Both the position numbers and the translations under genes were made by a program. The notes under the pieces are model-generated. The model made no database searches. It saw nothing but the letters and a program-made list of their open reading frames with translations, and was not told the DNA's origin. Below are positions 28,215 through 38,452 of a stretch of DNA of 64,000 bases, in pieces. Each line of letters starts with the position of its first letter. Positions within the stretch are counted from its first letter, which is position 1. Origin of the DNA: Planctobacterium marinum (GTDB lineage Bacteria; Pseudomonadota; Gammaproteobacteria; Enterobacterales; Alteromonadaceae); the NCBI RefSeq assembly GCF_036322805.1, contig NZ_AP027272.1, positions 2,232,001 through 2,296,000 of the forward strand, written 5' to 3'.

Positions 28215-29231
28215 TTAGAGTGTCACTCTCACTATCATTGCTTTACCATTAGCAGAACTGCCATTGATGAGGTATTTGCTGTCGCCCAGGTCGGTGACAC
28301 TGTAAACATCCTCCAGCAAGTTTTTCTTTTGGTATTCGATTAAGTCAAACTGGTTTAGTTCAGGGTCAGTTGCTTTGTCTGACGAGTTTCTTGTGGGCTG
28401 TGTATCACTGAGCATTTGCACCTGTATGGAGCCCGTTTTTGAACTACCGCTGGTCAGGCGACTGGCGCTTTCATTGTTGCATTTGCCTTTGTTGATATCG
28501 CAACTTGGTGCGATTTGCCACATCATACCGAATTTATGCCCTCTTCTGATTTTGGTGCCGCTACTGAAAGTGACGGTTTCATCCAATTTGGCATAACCTA
28601 CAATCAATCTGCCGTCGGCACTTACCGCCGAGGCTCTGTAGCGCCAGTGTCCGCCGTCACCTGCCATACTCATAGTGCGGTTTCCGGCTTTATAAGGGGG
28701 TAACTGACCATTGCCAGTATCAATGTCAAACTTAACCGGGCTGAAATTGCCATCTACCATTTCGAACACGTGAATAGAAGATAGATCGTCGCCCCACGTC
28801 CAGCCATTGGCGATTAGCAAATCAGCTTGCACACCAGCATGATCATACTTAGCCAGTATTGTACTGTCGTAGTAACTGCCTCTATGCATCTGAAACTGGC
28901 GCCAAGGGCTGTCTTCATCGATTGAGTGTAGCGGTGTAAAGCGATTTTCAAAATGGCAAGTGCCATTGAGGGCAAAATCAGTTAAATCTAACGTGGTGGT
29001 AATGGTACCGTGGCGAACATGCTCTATACCGTTGCTGTCAATAAGCGTGAACGGGTCGTCTTTATCGCTACTAGCAAACACCTTGGCAATACCAGTCACT
29101 TTATCCCCATTTAGGTACACGGCGTTGATGGAGCCTTTATAATCCATTGTACAAGTTTCAATCGTGGCGGCCTGCGTGCTAGCTGCAGCCAAGCCCATCA
29201 GTGAGAACAAAGTCGCGATAGTTTTTTTCAT
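28215..29231 (-). CDS. secreted protein of unknown function
   Basis: A 338-residue exported protein with no recognised domain. The start at 29231 gives a clean signal peptide (MKKTIATLFSLMGLAAASTQ, cleavage after TQA) and has AAGGAAAAAC upstream; a longer in-frame start at 29273 is less likely. The mature part is rich in beta-type sequence with repeated phrases such as GNRTMSMAGDGGHWRYRASA and SADGRLIVGYAKLDET, which may form beta-propeller or sandwich strands. A pair of cysteines (CDINKGKC) suggests a disulfide. No neighbour hints at a role. Confidence 0.65.
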   Translation of the reverse strand: MKKTIATLFSLMGLAAASTQAATIETCTMDYKGSINAVYLNGDKVTGIAKVFASSDKDDPFTLIDSNGIEHVRHGTITTTLDLTDFALNGTCHFENRFTPLHSIDEDSPWRQFQMHRGSYYDSTILAKYDHAGVQADLLIANGWTWGDDLSSIHVFEMVDGNFSPVKFDIDTGNGQLPPYKAGNRTMSMAGDGGHWRYRASAVSADGRLIVGYAKLDETVTFSSGTKIRRGHKFGMMWQIAPSCDINKGKCNNESASRLTSGSSKTGSIQVQMLSDTQPTRNSSDKATDPELNQFDLIEYQKKNLLEDVYSVTDLGDSKYLINGSSANGKAMIVRVTL

Positions 29232-29437
29232 GTTTTTCCTTAAGAATAAGTTTGCGAGTGGATCCACCCGCAACTTTCGATAAACGTTGTATGTGGCGAA
29301 ATTTAAAGACTTTTTTACCCTAGGAACATGGTTGTTTTGGTGAATTAGACTAAAGTTGTAAAAGGCTAATACTTTAGTTGTAGAGCGATGTAAAACGACT
29401 CAAGTTTTGCGGATGACGAAAACGAGGAGCATAACTT

Positions 29438-29809
29438 ATGAAACTAGGCGCTTTTTCAGTCAGCCTGAATGTAAAAGATATTAAAAAATCGCTGGCGTTT
29501 TATCAGGCTCTGGGATTTGAAGAGGCCGGCGGTAATATCGAGCACGGTTATCTGATACTTAAGAACGACTCCAGTACTCTTGGCCTGTTTCAGGGCATGT
29601 TTGATAAAAATATGCTGACTTACAATCCAGGTTGGGATCAAGATTGCAGTACTCTGCCTGAATATCAAGATGTACGTGAGATACAAAGTAGGCTAAGAGA
29701 GAAAGGTCTGGAGTTATTGGATACCGTTGATGAGGATAGCGCTGGCCCGGGCAGTATTATGATTGTTGATCCCGATGGCAACCCCATCTTGATTGACCAG
29801 CATATTTAG
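29438..29809 (+). CDS. VOC-family (glyoxalase/bleomycin-resistance) protein
   Basis: A 123-residue vicinal-oxygen-chelate protein: one pair of beta-alpha-beta-beta-beta modules. VSLNVKDIKKSLAFYQALGF opens the fold, and SAGPGSIMIVDPDGNPILID closes it, both classical. GAGGAG lies nine bases before the ATG. It may bind a metal and a small ligand, but the usual histidine/glutamate ligands are not clear enough to name an activity. Confidence 0.82.
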   Translation: MKLGAFSVSLNVKDIKKSLAFYQALGFEEAGGNIEHGYLILKNDSSTLGLFQGMFDKNMLTYNPGWDQDCSTLPEYQDVREIQSRLREKGLELLDTVDEDSAGPGSIMIVDPDGNPILIDQHI

Positions 29810-30079
29810 ATTTATCCACAGTTCTGGCACTAAGGCAAAAAAGCTGCACGATTGTTGGCAACTTGTAGCTGACTTTTAACAAAATTGTAAATACTAGGAT
29901 GGATATCCTAATTGTTCTGTTTGTATAGGGTAAAATCTTATTGCCCTGGCAAATTTCTCCTGAAAATCGCAACACGTTTTTAAGCGAACACGACTACACT
30001 TAGTGCCACAAAATAACGCTGGTCTGTTTGAAATTACCCTACCAATTTCCAAAGCGGACACTTACCAGAAGGCGATAAG

Positions 30080-31267
30080 ATGAAAACCAGAAACCACCTT
30101 TCACATGTTGGAACTGTGAACGAAGTGAATATCATCAGCAATGGCTTGATTGATATTCCGATGTTACAGATCCTCGCTCAAGATGGCACAGTGCATAAAG
30201 AAGCCGTGGAGCCAGAACTTGATCAGGAAACCGCGCTTAAGATCTACACTACAATGCAGTTTACCCGGGTATTGGATGAACGCATGGTGGCTGCACAGCG
30301 TCAGGGCCGAATCAGTTTTTATCTGGCCTCTACCGGTGAAGAAGCCGCATCGGTTGCCAGTGCAGCCGCCCTTGAATCACAAGATATGATCATGTCGCAA
30401 TATCGCGAGCAAGGTTCATTGGCTTATCGCGGCTACACCACTGAGCAATTCATGAACCAGATGTTCAGCAATGAAAAAGAGCCTAATAAAGGCCGTCAGA
30501 TGCCAATTCACTATGGTGCTAAAGAACTGAACTTCATGACCATCTCATCACCGCTGGGTACGCAAATTCCCCAAGCATCAGGTTATGCTTATGGTCAGAA
30601 AATGGCAGGTGAGCCAGCGGTTACCATCTGTTATTTCGGTGAAGGTGCCGCCTCTGAAGGGGATTTCCACGCCGGGGTAAATATGGCAGCTGTATTAAAC
30701 TGTCCGGTTATCTTCTTCTGCCGTAACAACGGTTATGCCATTTCTACACCAGCAGAAGAGCAGTTTGCAGGTGATGGAATTGCCTCTCGCGGCATCGGCT
30801 ATGGCGTTAAAACTATCCGCGTTGATGGTAACGATGTTTTAGCGATATACGCAGCAACTCAGAAAGCGCGCGAAATTGCGCTGGCGGAAAATTGCCCTGT
30901 ATTAATTGAAGCTATGACCTACCGTTTAGCAGCTCACTCAACCTCTGACGATCCTACGGGTTATCGCTCAAAAGAAGAAGAAGCCAAATGGCAAGAGCGT
31001 GATCCCATCGCCCGCATGGCAACCTGGTTAGTATCCAAAGGCTGGTTAGACGAAGAAGCTAACAAAAAAGAAGTCGAGCAGATGCGTCAGGAAGTATTGC
31101 AAGAACTTAAGCGCGTTGAACAGGTACCTATCTGCAAAGTCGACGAGTTGGTAACGGATGTTTATGCCGAAGTGCCGCCCATATTGCAACAGCAACTTAG
31201 CGACCTCAAAGCACACATCAAAAAGTATCCTGAAGCTTATCCGAAAACCGCAGGGAGAATCGACTAA
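30080..31267 (+). CDS. bkdA1: branched-chain 2-oxoacid dehydrogenase E1 alpha
   Basis: Thiamine-diphosphate-dependent E1 alpha of the branched-chain alpha-keto acid dehydrogenase complex, which decarboxylates the keto acids of valine, leucine and isoleucine. Length 395. Signatures are [33 protein letters not shown], the TPP motif from [13 protein letters not shown] to [10 protein letters not shown], and the phosphorylation-loop-like [28 protein letters not shown] precedes the ATG. Its stop overlaps the next start as TAATG. First gene of a three-gene operon. Confidence 0.94.
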   Translation: MKTRNHLSHVGTVNEVNIISNGLIDIPMLQILAQDGTVHKEAVEPELDQETALKIYTTMQFTRVLDERMVAAQRQGRISFYLASTGEEAASVASAAALESQDMIMSQYREQGSLAYRGYTTEQFMNQMFSNEKEPNKGRQMPIHYGAKELNFMTISSPLGTQIPQASGYAYGQKMAGEPAVTICYFGEGAASEGDFHAGVNMAAVLNCPVIFFCRNNGYAISTPAEEQFAGDGIASRGIGYGVKTIRVDGNDVLAIYAATQKAREIALAENCPVLIEAMTYRLAAHSTSDDPTGYRSKEEEAKWQERDPIARMATWLVSKGWLDEEANKKEVEQMRQEVLQELKRVEQVPICKVDELVTDVYAEVPPILQQQLSDLKAHIKKYPEAYPKTAGRID

Positions 31268-32244
31268 TGGCTAAGATGAATATACTACAGGCAGTGAACA
31301 ATGCACTGCACATCGCCATGGAAGACAATGAAAAAGTCATGGTATTCGGTGAAGACGTGGGTCACTTTGGTGGAGTTTTTCGTGCCACCAGTAACCTGCA
31401 GGAAAAATTTGGCCGCGACCGCGTATTCAATACGCCGCTGGTAGAGCAGGGTATCATTGGTTTTGCTAATGGCCTGGCATCACAAGGCTCAGTGCCAGTG
31501 GCAGAAATTCAATTTGGTGATTACATTTTTCCGGCGTTCGATCAGATTGTGAATGAAACGGCTAAATTCCGTTATCGCTCCGGTGGTCAATTTTCAGTAG
31601 GTAGTTTGACCATTCGTACACCTTACGGCGGTGGTATTGCCGGTGGTCATTATCACTCGCAATCGCCAGAAGCCTTTTTCGCCCATTGTCCAGGTATTAA
31701 GATTGTTATTCCGCGTAACCCCTATCAGGCCAAAGGTCTGTTATTGGCGTCGATTCGCGATGACAATCCGGTGTTGTTCATGGAGCCAAAGCGTTTATAT
31801 CGTGCTTCTGTGGGCGAAGTACCAGAAGAAGATTATCAATTGCCATTAGGTAAAGCGGAAATCGTTAAAGAAGGTAGCGATATCACACTGCTTGCTTGGG
31901 GCGCTCAGATGGAAATCATCGAAAAAGCCGCTGAAATGGCAGAAAAAGATGGCGTTTCCAGTGAAATCATCGACTTGCGCAGCATTCAGCCCTGGGATGC
32001 CGTTACGGTTTGTCAGTCGGTTGAAAAAACTGGCCGTTTGTTGATAAGCCATGAAGCACCGCTAACTGGCGGTTTTGCTGCTGAAATTGCATCCACCGTG
32101 CAAGAGCGCTGCTTCCTGAATCTGGAATCACCGATAGCTCGGGTTTGTGGTTTGGATACGCCGTATCCGCTGGCACACGAAAAAGAATATATGCCAGACC
32201 ACTTGAAAACCTACGAAGCAATTATGCGCACAATGCACTTTTAA
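31267..32244 (+). CDS. bkdA2: branched-chain 2-oxoacid dehydrogenase E1 beta
   Basis: E1 beta subunit of the branched-chain keto acid dehydrogenase, 325 residues. Diagnostic stretches are [60 protein letters not shown] and the C-terminal [11 protein letters not shown]. It overlaps the E1 alpha stop by one base, giving coupled translation and equal stoichiometry for the heterotetramer. Confidence 0.95.
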   Translation: MAKMNILQAVNNALHIAMEDNEKVMVFGEDVGHFGGVFRATSNLQEKFGRDRVFNTPLVEQGIIGFANGLASQGSVPVAEIQFGDYIFPAFDQIVNETAKFRYRSGGQFSVGSLTIRTPYGGGIAGGHYHSQSPEAFFAHCPGIKIVIPRNPYQAKGLLLASIRDDNPVLFMEPKRLYRASVGEVPEEDYQLPLGKAEIVKEGSDITLLAWGAQMEIIEKAAEMAEKDGVSSEIIDLRSIQPWDAVTVCQSVEKTGRLLISHEAPLTGGFAAEIASTVQERCFLNLESPIARVCGLDTPYPLAHEKEYMPDHLKTYEAIMRTMHF

Positions 32245-32257
32245 TCGGGGAATAACC

Positions 32258-33829
32258 ATGACGACAGAATTTATTTTACCTGATATCGGCGAAGGCATTG
32301 TAGAGTGCGAACTATTAGAGTGGTTGGTACAAGAAGGTGATCGTATTGCAGAAGATCAACCCGTTGCGGAAGTGATGACCGATAAAGCGGTAGTGCAAAT
32401 CCCGGCCATGCATGACGGTATTGTGGAAAAGCTGCACTATCAAAAGGGTGACATTGCCAAAGTGCACGAGCCATTGTTTGCCATGCGTGTTGAAGGTAAC
32501 GCGACCAGCACAGAGCAAACCGCTGAAAAAGCTCAGGAAACGCAAAACATTGAAGCCAATACCGAAACGCCACAAGCCGCTCCAGCAGCAACTAATGGCG
32601 GTGCAATCATCGACTTTATTCTGCCGGACATTGGTGAAGGTATAGTTGAATGTGAGTTGGTTGAATGGTTAGTGGCTGAAGGGGATGTGGTAGCGGAAGA
32701 TCAGCCGGTGGCAGATGTGATGACCGATAAAGCCCTGGTGCAAATCCCTGCCAAAGATGCGGGCACCGTGGTTAAGCTGTATTATGCTAAGGGCGAAATT
32801 GCTAAGGTGCATGAGCCATTGTACGCCATTCAGGCTGAAGGCACTGCGACACCTGCGGCTGTTAAAGCAGAAGCTCCTGCCACAACAGCGAGTGCGCCTC
32901 AAAAACCTGAAAATGAAACCCCGGTTCGTCAAGGCAAAGCCTTAGCAAGCCCGGCGGTGCGTCGTTTAGCTCGAGAAGCCAACATCGATATCGCCAAAGT
33001 GCCCGGCACGGGTAAAAAAGGCCGGGTTATGAAGGAAGATATCAAGGCCTTCTTAGCAGGCGATAGTGCAAGCACTGCGGCGACACAAGCCGCGCCAGTT
33101 ACAGCAGCGGCACCTGTTTCAGGTGGTACTCGTGTTGAGCCCATTCGCGGCGTAAAAGCGGCCATGGCTAAACAAATGACCGACTCGGTATTTACCATTC
33201 CGCATTTCAGCGTCAGCGAAGAAATCGAAATGGATGCCTTGATTGCACTGCGTCAACAACTGAAACCGCAGTTTGAAAAGCAAGAAGTGAAACTCACTTT
33301 TATGCCCATCTTCATTAAGGCAATGTCGATGGCGCTTAAGCAGTTCCCTATCATCAATGCGCAAGTGAATGATGATTGCACGGAAGTTACCTACTTTGAC
33401 GATCACAACATTGGCATGGCGGTAGATTCCAAGATTGGCTTATTGGTGCCTAATATTAAACAGGTACAAAACAAGTCCTTGTTTGAAGTCGCCCAAGAGG
33501 TGAATCGCATCGTAGAGCAAGCCAGAGCAGGCCGTTTAGGTCAGGATGATTTGAAAGGCGGCACCATCAGTATCTCCAATATTGGGGTACTGGGCGGCAC
33601 TACGGCCACGCCGGTGATCAATAAGCCTGAATCAGCCATTGTGGCGCTGGGTAAGATGCAACGTTTACCACGCTTTGATGAAAACGATAATGTGAAGGCC
33701 GTGAACATCATGACAGTCAGCTGGTCTGGCGATCACCGCATTATTGATGGTGCTACTATGGTACGCTTTAACAATCTGTGGAAATCCTACCTGGAAAATC
33801 CGTATTTGTTACTAGCTGAGATGAAGTAG
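32258..33829 (+). CDS. bkdB: branched-chain 2-oxoacid dehydrogenase E2, two lipoyl domains
   Basis: Dihydrolipoamide acyltransferase core of the complex, 523 residues. It has two near-identical lipoyl domains, with lipoyl lysines at about K43 ([11 protein letters not shown]) and K158 ([11 protein letters not shown]). A proline/alanine linker leads to a peripheral-subunit-binding domain ([33 protein letters not shown]), then the catalytic domain with the active-site histidine in [12 protein letters not shown]. Many BCKDH E2s carry only one lipoyl domain. No E3 gene follows, so lipoamide dehydrogenase must come from elsewhere. Confidence 0.94.
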   Translation: MTTEFILPDIGEGIVECELLEWLVQEGDRIAEDQPVAEVMTDKAVVQIPAMHDGIVEKLHYQKGDIAKVHEPLFAMRVEGNATSTEQTAEKAQETQNIEANTETPQAAPAATNGGAIIDFILPDIGEGIVECELVEWLVAEGDVVAEDQPVADVMTDKALVQIPAKDAGTVVKLYYAKGEIAKVHEPLYAIQAEGTATPAAVKAEAPATTASAPQKPENETPVRQGKALASPAVRRLAREANIDIAKVPGTGKKGRVMKEDIKAFLAGDSASTAATQAAPVTAAAPVSGGTRVEPIRGVKAAMAKQMTDSVFTIPHFSVSEEIEMDALIALRQQLKPQFEKQEVKLTFMPIFIKAMSMALKQFPIINAQVNDDCTEVTYFDDHNIGMAVDSKIGLLVPNIKQVQNKSLFEVAQEVNRIVEQARAGRLGQDDLKGGTISISNIGVLGGTTATPVINKPESAIVALGKMQRLPRFDENDNVKAVNIMTVSWSGDHRIIDGATMVRFNNLWKSYLENPYLLLAEMK

Positions 33830-33862
33830 TTCGTCGTCTCAAAGCTTTTTATTGAATGATTG

Positions 33863-33890
33863 AAATCCCCGCAACCGCGGGGATTTTTTT
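33863..33890 (+). terminator. intrinsic terminator of the bkd operon
   Basis: AAATCCCCGC-AACC-GCGGGGATTT followed by a run of T's, 34 bases after the E2 stop. Strong stem and tract. Confidence 0.88.
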
Positions 33891-33968
33891 CATTGCCATT
33901 TCGACCTAAATCGATGTAGAAAAACAGTTGACTCTCGACGCGGATTTAGTTTATTGAAGATTATTTAA

Positions 33969-36377
33969 CTAAGCTTTAATTGACTCCATAATCACGATAC
34001 ACCTTTTAACATACTTATTATCGCGCAACTCTTGCGGTAGTTTAATTGCCGTTGAATGTAGTTTTCTGGCTGCTCTTTTGATATAACTTAGGTCATCAGG
34101 CTGTAGGTTGTCTTCATGAATATCCAAAAAGTCTCTATATAAAGATGCGACTCTATATGGATAATGTTTGTTTTGACTTGCGTTTCCTATTTGTTTTGCT
34201 AAGAGAAGGTGAGCTTCCCTAAATAGCTCTATTGGATTGCCACTCGCTGGCTCATAAATAGATTTTTCAAGTAATAGGCGCGCGAAGTGGTTATCAATTT
34301 GGTATCCGTCAAAGTTAAGAAAGTTTTCTCCGATCGAGTATGCCCTCGAAAAACACTGTTCAGCTATTTCAAAGTCTCTATAAGTTAATCTCGCGATTCC
34401 ATACTGGACCCAGAAAAATGGGTTGGACCTACTACTCTCCAAGTTTTTTATTTCTTCATAGTAGTTAAGTAGCAGATTGCGTCTTTGTTGATCTGGCAGC
34501 AATGTCTGTATAACGCTATATCTTCTTAATTCTCTTTGCATGTTCTTGTATGTGGTATCGATATCTTGCAAAGCATCACATTTTTTATAAGCGGTGGTCA
34601 TTACATCAGCTATGAAACTGCCGGGCATCATGTTCGTCAACAGAAAACTGGATAAAACCGAAGATCTAACCTCAAAGGAGCTACCATTAACTGAAAATAC
34701 CTCGGAAAGTCCCATTTTTTTTGCCATTACTAGCTCAAGAGGGTTGTCTATTTCTAACAGTTCCGAAATTACAAACATTGTTGCTGAGTAACCTAATGCT
34801 CTCAATATTAGAGACAATATTAGAATTTTGTATGTATCACTGTCGGGAGTAAGCCCGTCAAAGGAGGCTGTCAATCTATTGCGAATATCAGGTGACTTTA
34901 AAATTTCCAGAAGAATCCCTTGAAACTCACCATTTAGATGTCTCGAAACATGTTTCTTTTTTAACTCTAAACCAACTTCTTTATTTCCACTCCACAATGC
35001 GGTCGAATCAAGGAGAGAAATTGTCTCTTCAATTTCATCATCATTCATGATGTTGCAATCAAGTACCGTCATTGATTCATTGGAGAGTGAACTTAATACC
35101 GACTCGTAGTAGTACTCATTGATGCTAGTCCTTTCTGTGAGAAGCTTAATCACATTCGATGACTGTCTCATCAAAAGTTGGTCAACGAAATCTAAGTGTC
35201 TACTATAGTTTTCGATAACCAACAAAACTTTACCCTCCAACCTTAGTATCGCAGTAAGGTCCTCAATAGCATATCTATCATATTCGTTTAAAATAAACAC
35301 CCGCCAGCCAGTGCGGATTGCTCTGCAGCAAATTTGCTCTACGGTAATCGTCTTACCATTTCCTAAACTGCCATGGATCAAAAAATTATTACATCCATCT
35401 TCAAACTTATCGAAAAAAACTTCAACTTGTTTTCTGGGCACTACATACTTTCTTTCAGAGCTAAAAAGTGATTTAAATAGCAAATTTCTTTTTAAATCAC
35501 CCCTTAATAATAAGTCATACCTATCCCTGTCCTCAGGCGAACTTTCGCTATCGGAAATTTTGTACTCTGTGAAAGACTTAGTCACAAACTCACGGTTCAA
35601 TTTATCGTGGGTTTGAGCGATGTCATCAACTTTTCTTATAAACTTATCGAGACCGCCGGGTTCTAACTTTCCTATTTGACGTATAACGTGCGATTCAGCC
35701 AAATTGGGATTATCGCCAGTAATAAATATACATTTTGATTTAATATCACTGACGCTCCCAATTACCCTCGCAATATCCAGATCGTACATAGAGTAGCCTA
35801 TGAAGATCACCGATTTTGCAAGATTGACATCTTGCTTAAATACACTGCACCATTTAGACCGCGTAAAATAATCAGTTAAGTAGCTCTTTGTTGTCAGCTT
35901 GAAGCTATCGTTTAGTGTATTTCTATTAAGATTGTCTATGTGGCCATTTATATGAAGGCAAATGTTTCGCTTTTCTAGATGGGCTTTTACATTAGAGGAT
36001 AGCTCGACAGGAATATATTTAGTGCCTATTTCTTTGGCCGCAGTTTCGAAAACTGTATCGTAATTAGTTGTATAAACCCTTTTCCACGGGATCTTTGCGC
36101 ATGAAGTTTGAGCTCTACTTACTCTTTTAACCGTGTATTTTTGCAACAGTAAGTCAATTAGTTTCTCTGTGCCATTTTTTTCAATATAAATTCCACTGGC
36201 AATATCTAAATCTATGGGTTCATCAATATTTAGTTCATCGCAAAGCTCTTTTGCTAGTTTTCCACCAGTCGAGAACTCAGTATCACTTAAATTGCTAGCA
36301 CCTAAAGAAAATCCTGAACCTAAAAATAAAATCGACTCTCCATTTAGGGCGTGTTTTATAGCCTGGGTAACTTTCAT
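33969..36377 (-). CDS. SIR2-STAND-TPR protein, probable anti-phage defence
   Basis: A large three-part protein. The SIR2-like NAD-binding/hydrolase domain comes first: ILFLGSGFSLGASN, VYTTNYDTVFE, the catalytic-type histidine in CLHINGHID, and VIFIGYSMYDLD. A P-loop NTPase of STAND type follows, with Walker A GSLGNGKT (about residues 336-343) and a Walker-B-like VLLVIENYS. The last 170 residues look like TPR-type helical repeats. This order matches SIR2-STAND defence proteins (Avs5-like), where infection sensing by the repeats triggers NAD depletion. I chose the ATG at 36377 (802 aa); an in-frame ATG at 36422 adds 15 residues. Base composition is clearly richer in A+T than the bkd genes, suggesting acquisition. 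Function is inferred from architecture. Confidence 0.8.
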   Translation of the reverse strand: MKVTQAIKHALNGESILFLGSGFSLGASNLSDTEFSTGGKLAKELCDELNIDEPIDLDIASGIYIEKNGTEKLIDLLLQKYTVKRVSRAQTSCAKIPWKRVYTTNYDTVFETAAKEIGTKYIPVELSSNVKAHLEKRNICLHINGHIDNLNRNTLNDSFKLTTKSYLTDYFTRSKWCSVFKQDVNLAKSVIFIGYSMYDLDIARVIGSVSDIKSKCIFITGDNPNLAESHVIRQIGKLEPGGLDKFIRKVDDIAQTHDKLNREFVTKSFTEYKISDSESSPEDRDRYDLLLRGDLKRNLLFKSLFSSERKYVVPRKQVEVFFDKFEDGCNNFLIHGSLGNGKTITVEQICCRAIRTGWRVFILNEYDRYAIEDLTAILRLEGKVLLVIENYSRHLDFVDQLLMRQSSNVIKLLTERTSINEYYYESVLSSLSNESMTVLDCNIMNDDEIEETISLLDSTALWSGNKEVGLELKKKHVSRHLNGEFQGILLEILKSPDIRNRLTASFDGLTPDSDTYKILILSLILRALGYSATMFVISELLEIDNPLELVMAKKMGLSEVFSVNGSSFEVRSSVLSSFLLTNMMPGSFIADVMTTAYKKCDALQDIDTTYKNMQRELRRYSVIQTLLPDQQRRNLLLNYYEEIKNLESSRSNPFFWVQYGIARLTYRDFEIAEQCFSRAYSIGENFLNFDGYQIDNHFARLLLEKSIYEPASGNPIELFREAHLLLAKQIGNASQNKHYPYRVASLYRDFLDIHEDNLQPDDLSYIKRAARKLHSTAIKLPQELRDNKYVKRCIVIMESIKA

Positions 36378-36955
36378 GTTTGTGTCCGTGTAAAAAATGG
36401 TTTTGGCTGGTATTTTTAACATGAAACATTAAATTTCAGTAACAATCAATTGATCGATGGTTAAGTTCTGCTTTTTCTTGAGAATATTTGGTACGATTCT
36501 TAAGTTTAGAAGTGGTTTTTGAAGTGAAATAAATCTTTCTAAATGTTTTTTATACCGGATGGTTATAGCAAAATAAACAGTGGTTAACTTAAATTTGAAA
36601 TTGAAAGGTTGCTTTTTTGCACGTTTGATATTTACCGCAAAAGCCAATAAAGCTGTACTTTGCAATCAACTTATAAAGTTCTCTTATGATTAATAATAAA
36701 GTTATTTTTTATTGATTGCAGCATGCAGGTGTAAGATTTTCCAATCTCTCTTCAGTGACATAGTTATCAATAGTTGTTTCCCTACTTTGTTCGTTATTCC
36801 GCCAACAGAAGAATATTTTTTAATGTCAGCCAAATCTTTTCTCTTGGTCGCTATGGAATTCGGACTTTTCTAAGTTCAAAAATGAAATAGTTTGTGGAAA
36901 TAGCTTAGAGAGTTAACTGTTGTGGATTAGGCCTAAAGCCTTTTTGTTTCAAGCT
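36378..36955. other. A+T-rich intergenic stretch upstream of the SIR2 gene
   Basis: Over 500 bases between the SIR2-STAND gene and hcp, without a believable coding frame; a 78-residue minus-strand frame at 36429-36665 has no ribosome binding site or recognisable features. It holds the 9-bp inverted repeat TGCAATCAA (36661-36669) / TTGATTGCA (36712-36720), listed as a finding. Its composition matches the SIR2 gene, so it probably arrived with it. Confidence 0.4.
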
Positions 36956-37483
36956 TCAAGTCTCACTCCAAAAGAACACAAAATTACCCACGGTTCTGGC
37001 CTGACTATCTTGTTCAGAAGTGGTCCATTCGATATCAGTGAAGTTGAGGGTAAGTTGCTCCGTGGCCATGTCGTTGGCGTGAGATTGGGTTTCGATAGAG
37101 CTGATCATGCAGTTGTACAGCTTGATTGTTACGATGTTACCAATTAACGCGCCACCATCTCCGTCAATATTGGCATTACGGCATAAATACAATGTGGTCG
37201 GTTCGTTACCATCGTCGATGGGCGTGGCTGACAACATGTGTTTGTATAATAGCGGCGATGATTTATCGATGTACTTCACTGCGGTAATATCTTCCATATC
37301 GGGGCGACCTGAAGTACGCGCCGAATTGGATACATCGGTGGTCATTTGCTGTTTAAAGCCGTAGCCCAAAGAAACCAGTTCAATACAGCCGGATAAATCC
37401 TCACCAGACTCAGTCAGTTCGCCATCAATCATGCTGGCACCTGAAAGTTCTTCCAGTCCGGGTTTTAAGAGTACTAAATCCAA
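36956..37483 (-). CDS. hcp: Hcp-family type VI secretion tube protein, orphan
   Basis: A 175-residue Hcp, the hexameric ring that forms the T6SS inner tube and carries small effectors. Family marks are the opening beta strand (MDLVLLKPGLEEL), MEDITAVKYIDKSSPLLYKH, the central VTIKLYNCMISSIETQ strand and the late EQLTLNFTDIEW. No other T6SS gene is in the window, so this is an orphan copy that depends on a secretion locus elsewhere. There is no C-terminal toxin extension. It sits in the accessory patch beside the SIR2-STAND gene. Confidence 0.8.
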   Translation of the reverse strand: MDLVLLKPGLEELSGASMIDGELTESGEDLSGCIELVSLGYGFKQQMTTDVSNSARTSGRPDMEDITAVKYIDKSSPLLYKHMLSATPIDDGNEPTTLYLCRNANIDGDGGALIGNIVTIKLYNCMISSIETQSHANDMATEQLTLNFTDIEWTTSEQDSQARTVGNFVFFWSET

Positions 37484-37648
37484 AGGGTTGTCCTGACGAT
37501 ATCACCGTAACTGACTAAAAATAGAAAATATTTCCGCACTTGTAAATTACTGAGCTTCATAATTCATAAAAGTTAATAAAAGCGCTTCGATTTTCAAACC
37601 TGGTGCAACTGGTTTAGTATCGACCTTCATCTTCTGAATGTGAACGCT

Positions 37649-38443
37649 ATGGATAAAGATAAACTGCAGGGCATGGATAAAACAGGCTATTGCCTGCTAC
37701 CGAATTTTTACACGCCTGATGAGCTAACGGAGCTTCATGAGATTTTACGCATTTTCCATCACAATTGGATTGCAGATAATCGCGACTTTTATCAACAGCG
37801 CGCTATTAATTCCGCGTATCTGACCGGTAAAAAGTATCTACAATCAGCACAACGAAAACGTCTATTTGATTTCCTTGCTTCTCACAAATTGATGGAAATA
37901 GTAACCGCAATACTGGCTAACGACGTTTGTTTCATGAATACCCAGCTGTTTTTCGACCCCGTACAAAACGAACAGAAAAACTATTGGCACCGAGATCCCC
38001 AATATCATTTAACGTTGCAGCAACAACAAGAAGCTCTGACGGGACCAAGGGTTATGCATGTGCGCATCCCTTTAGTAAAAGAACACGGTCTGGAGCTGGT
38101 GCCAGGCAGCCATCGTCAATGGGATACTCAAGAAGAATTACAAGTGCGCCTGGAGCAAGAAGGTCATAAAAACCATGAGGATTTGTCTTCCGGGCTTGCA
38201 GTGCCCTTGAATGTTGGGGATGTACTGGTTTTTAATGCGAATATGATCCACCGGGGATTATATGGCAATGATCGTCTGGCATTGGATATTCTGTTTTGCG
38301 ACCCCATCCCTGAACTGTTGCAGTTTGTTGATGAAAGCTGCCTGCCAGAAGACGGTTTTTTAAATATTCTGGATAATGGCAAAGCGTTTAGTAATACCCT
38401 GAAAATCAAAGCCAGTATTAATCAGCAGCAAAACGGACATTAA
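37649..38443 (+). CDS. PhyH-family Fe(II)/2-oxoglutarate dioxygenase
   Basis: A phytanoyl-CoA dioxygenase-like protein of 264 residues from the ATG at 37649; an in-frame GTG nine bases upstream is an alternative, and neither has a clear ribosome binding site. The iron facial triad is visible as HRD in YWHRDPQYH (H114, D116) and the distal histidine in NMIHRGLYGN (H201). The 2-oxoglutarate arginine is probably in that same HRG or the NDRLALDI segment. The substrate is unknown. It ends 9 bases before a GFA-family gene and is likely cotranscribed. Confidence 0.82.
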   Translation: MDKDKLQGMDKTGYCLLPNFYTPDELTELHEILRIFHHNWIADNRDFYQQRAINSAYLTGKKYLQSAQRKRLFDFLASHKLMEIVTAILANDVCFMNTQLFFDPVQNEQKNYWHRDPQYHLTLQQQQEALTGPRVMHVRIPLVKEHGLELVPGSHRQWDTQEELQVRLEQEGHKNHEDLSSGLAVPLNVGDVLVFNANMIHRGLYGNDRLALDILFCDPIPELLQFVDESCLPEDGFLNILDNGKAFSNTLKIKASINQQQNGH

Positions 38444-38452
38444 GGAGAACCT

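Noticed and set aside
36429-36665. 78-codon minus-strand frame upstream of the SIR2 gene
   Set aside because: No ribosome binding site, odd composition and no recognisable feature in an A+T-rich spacer.
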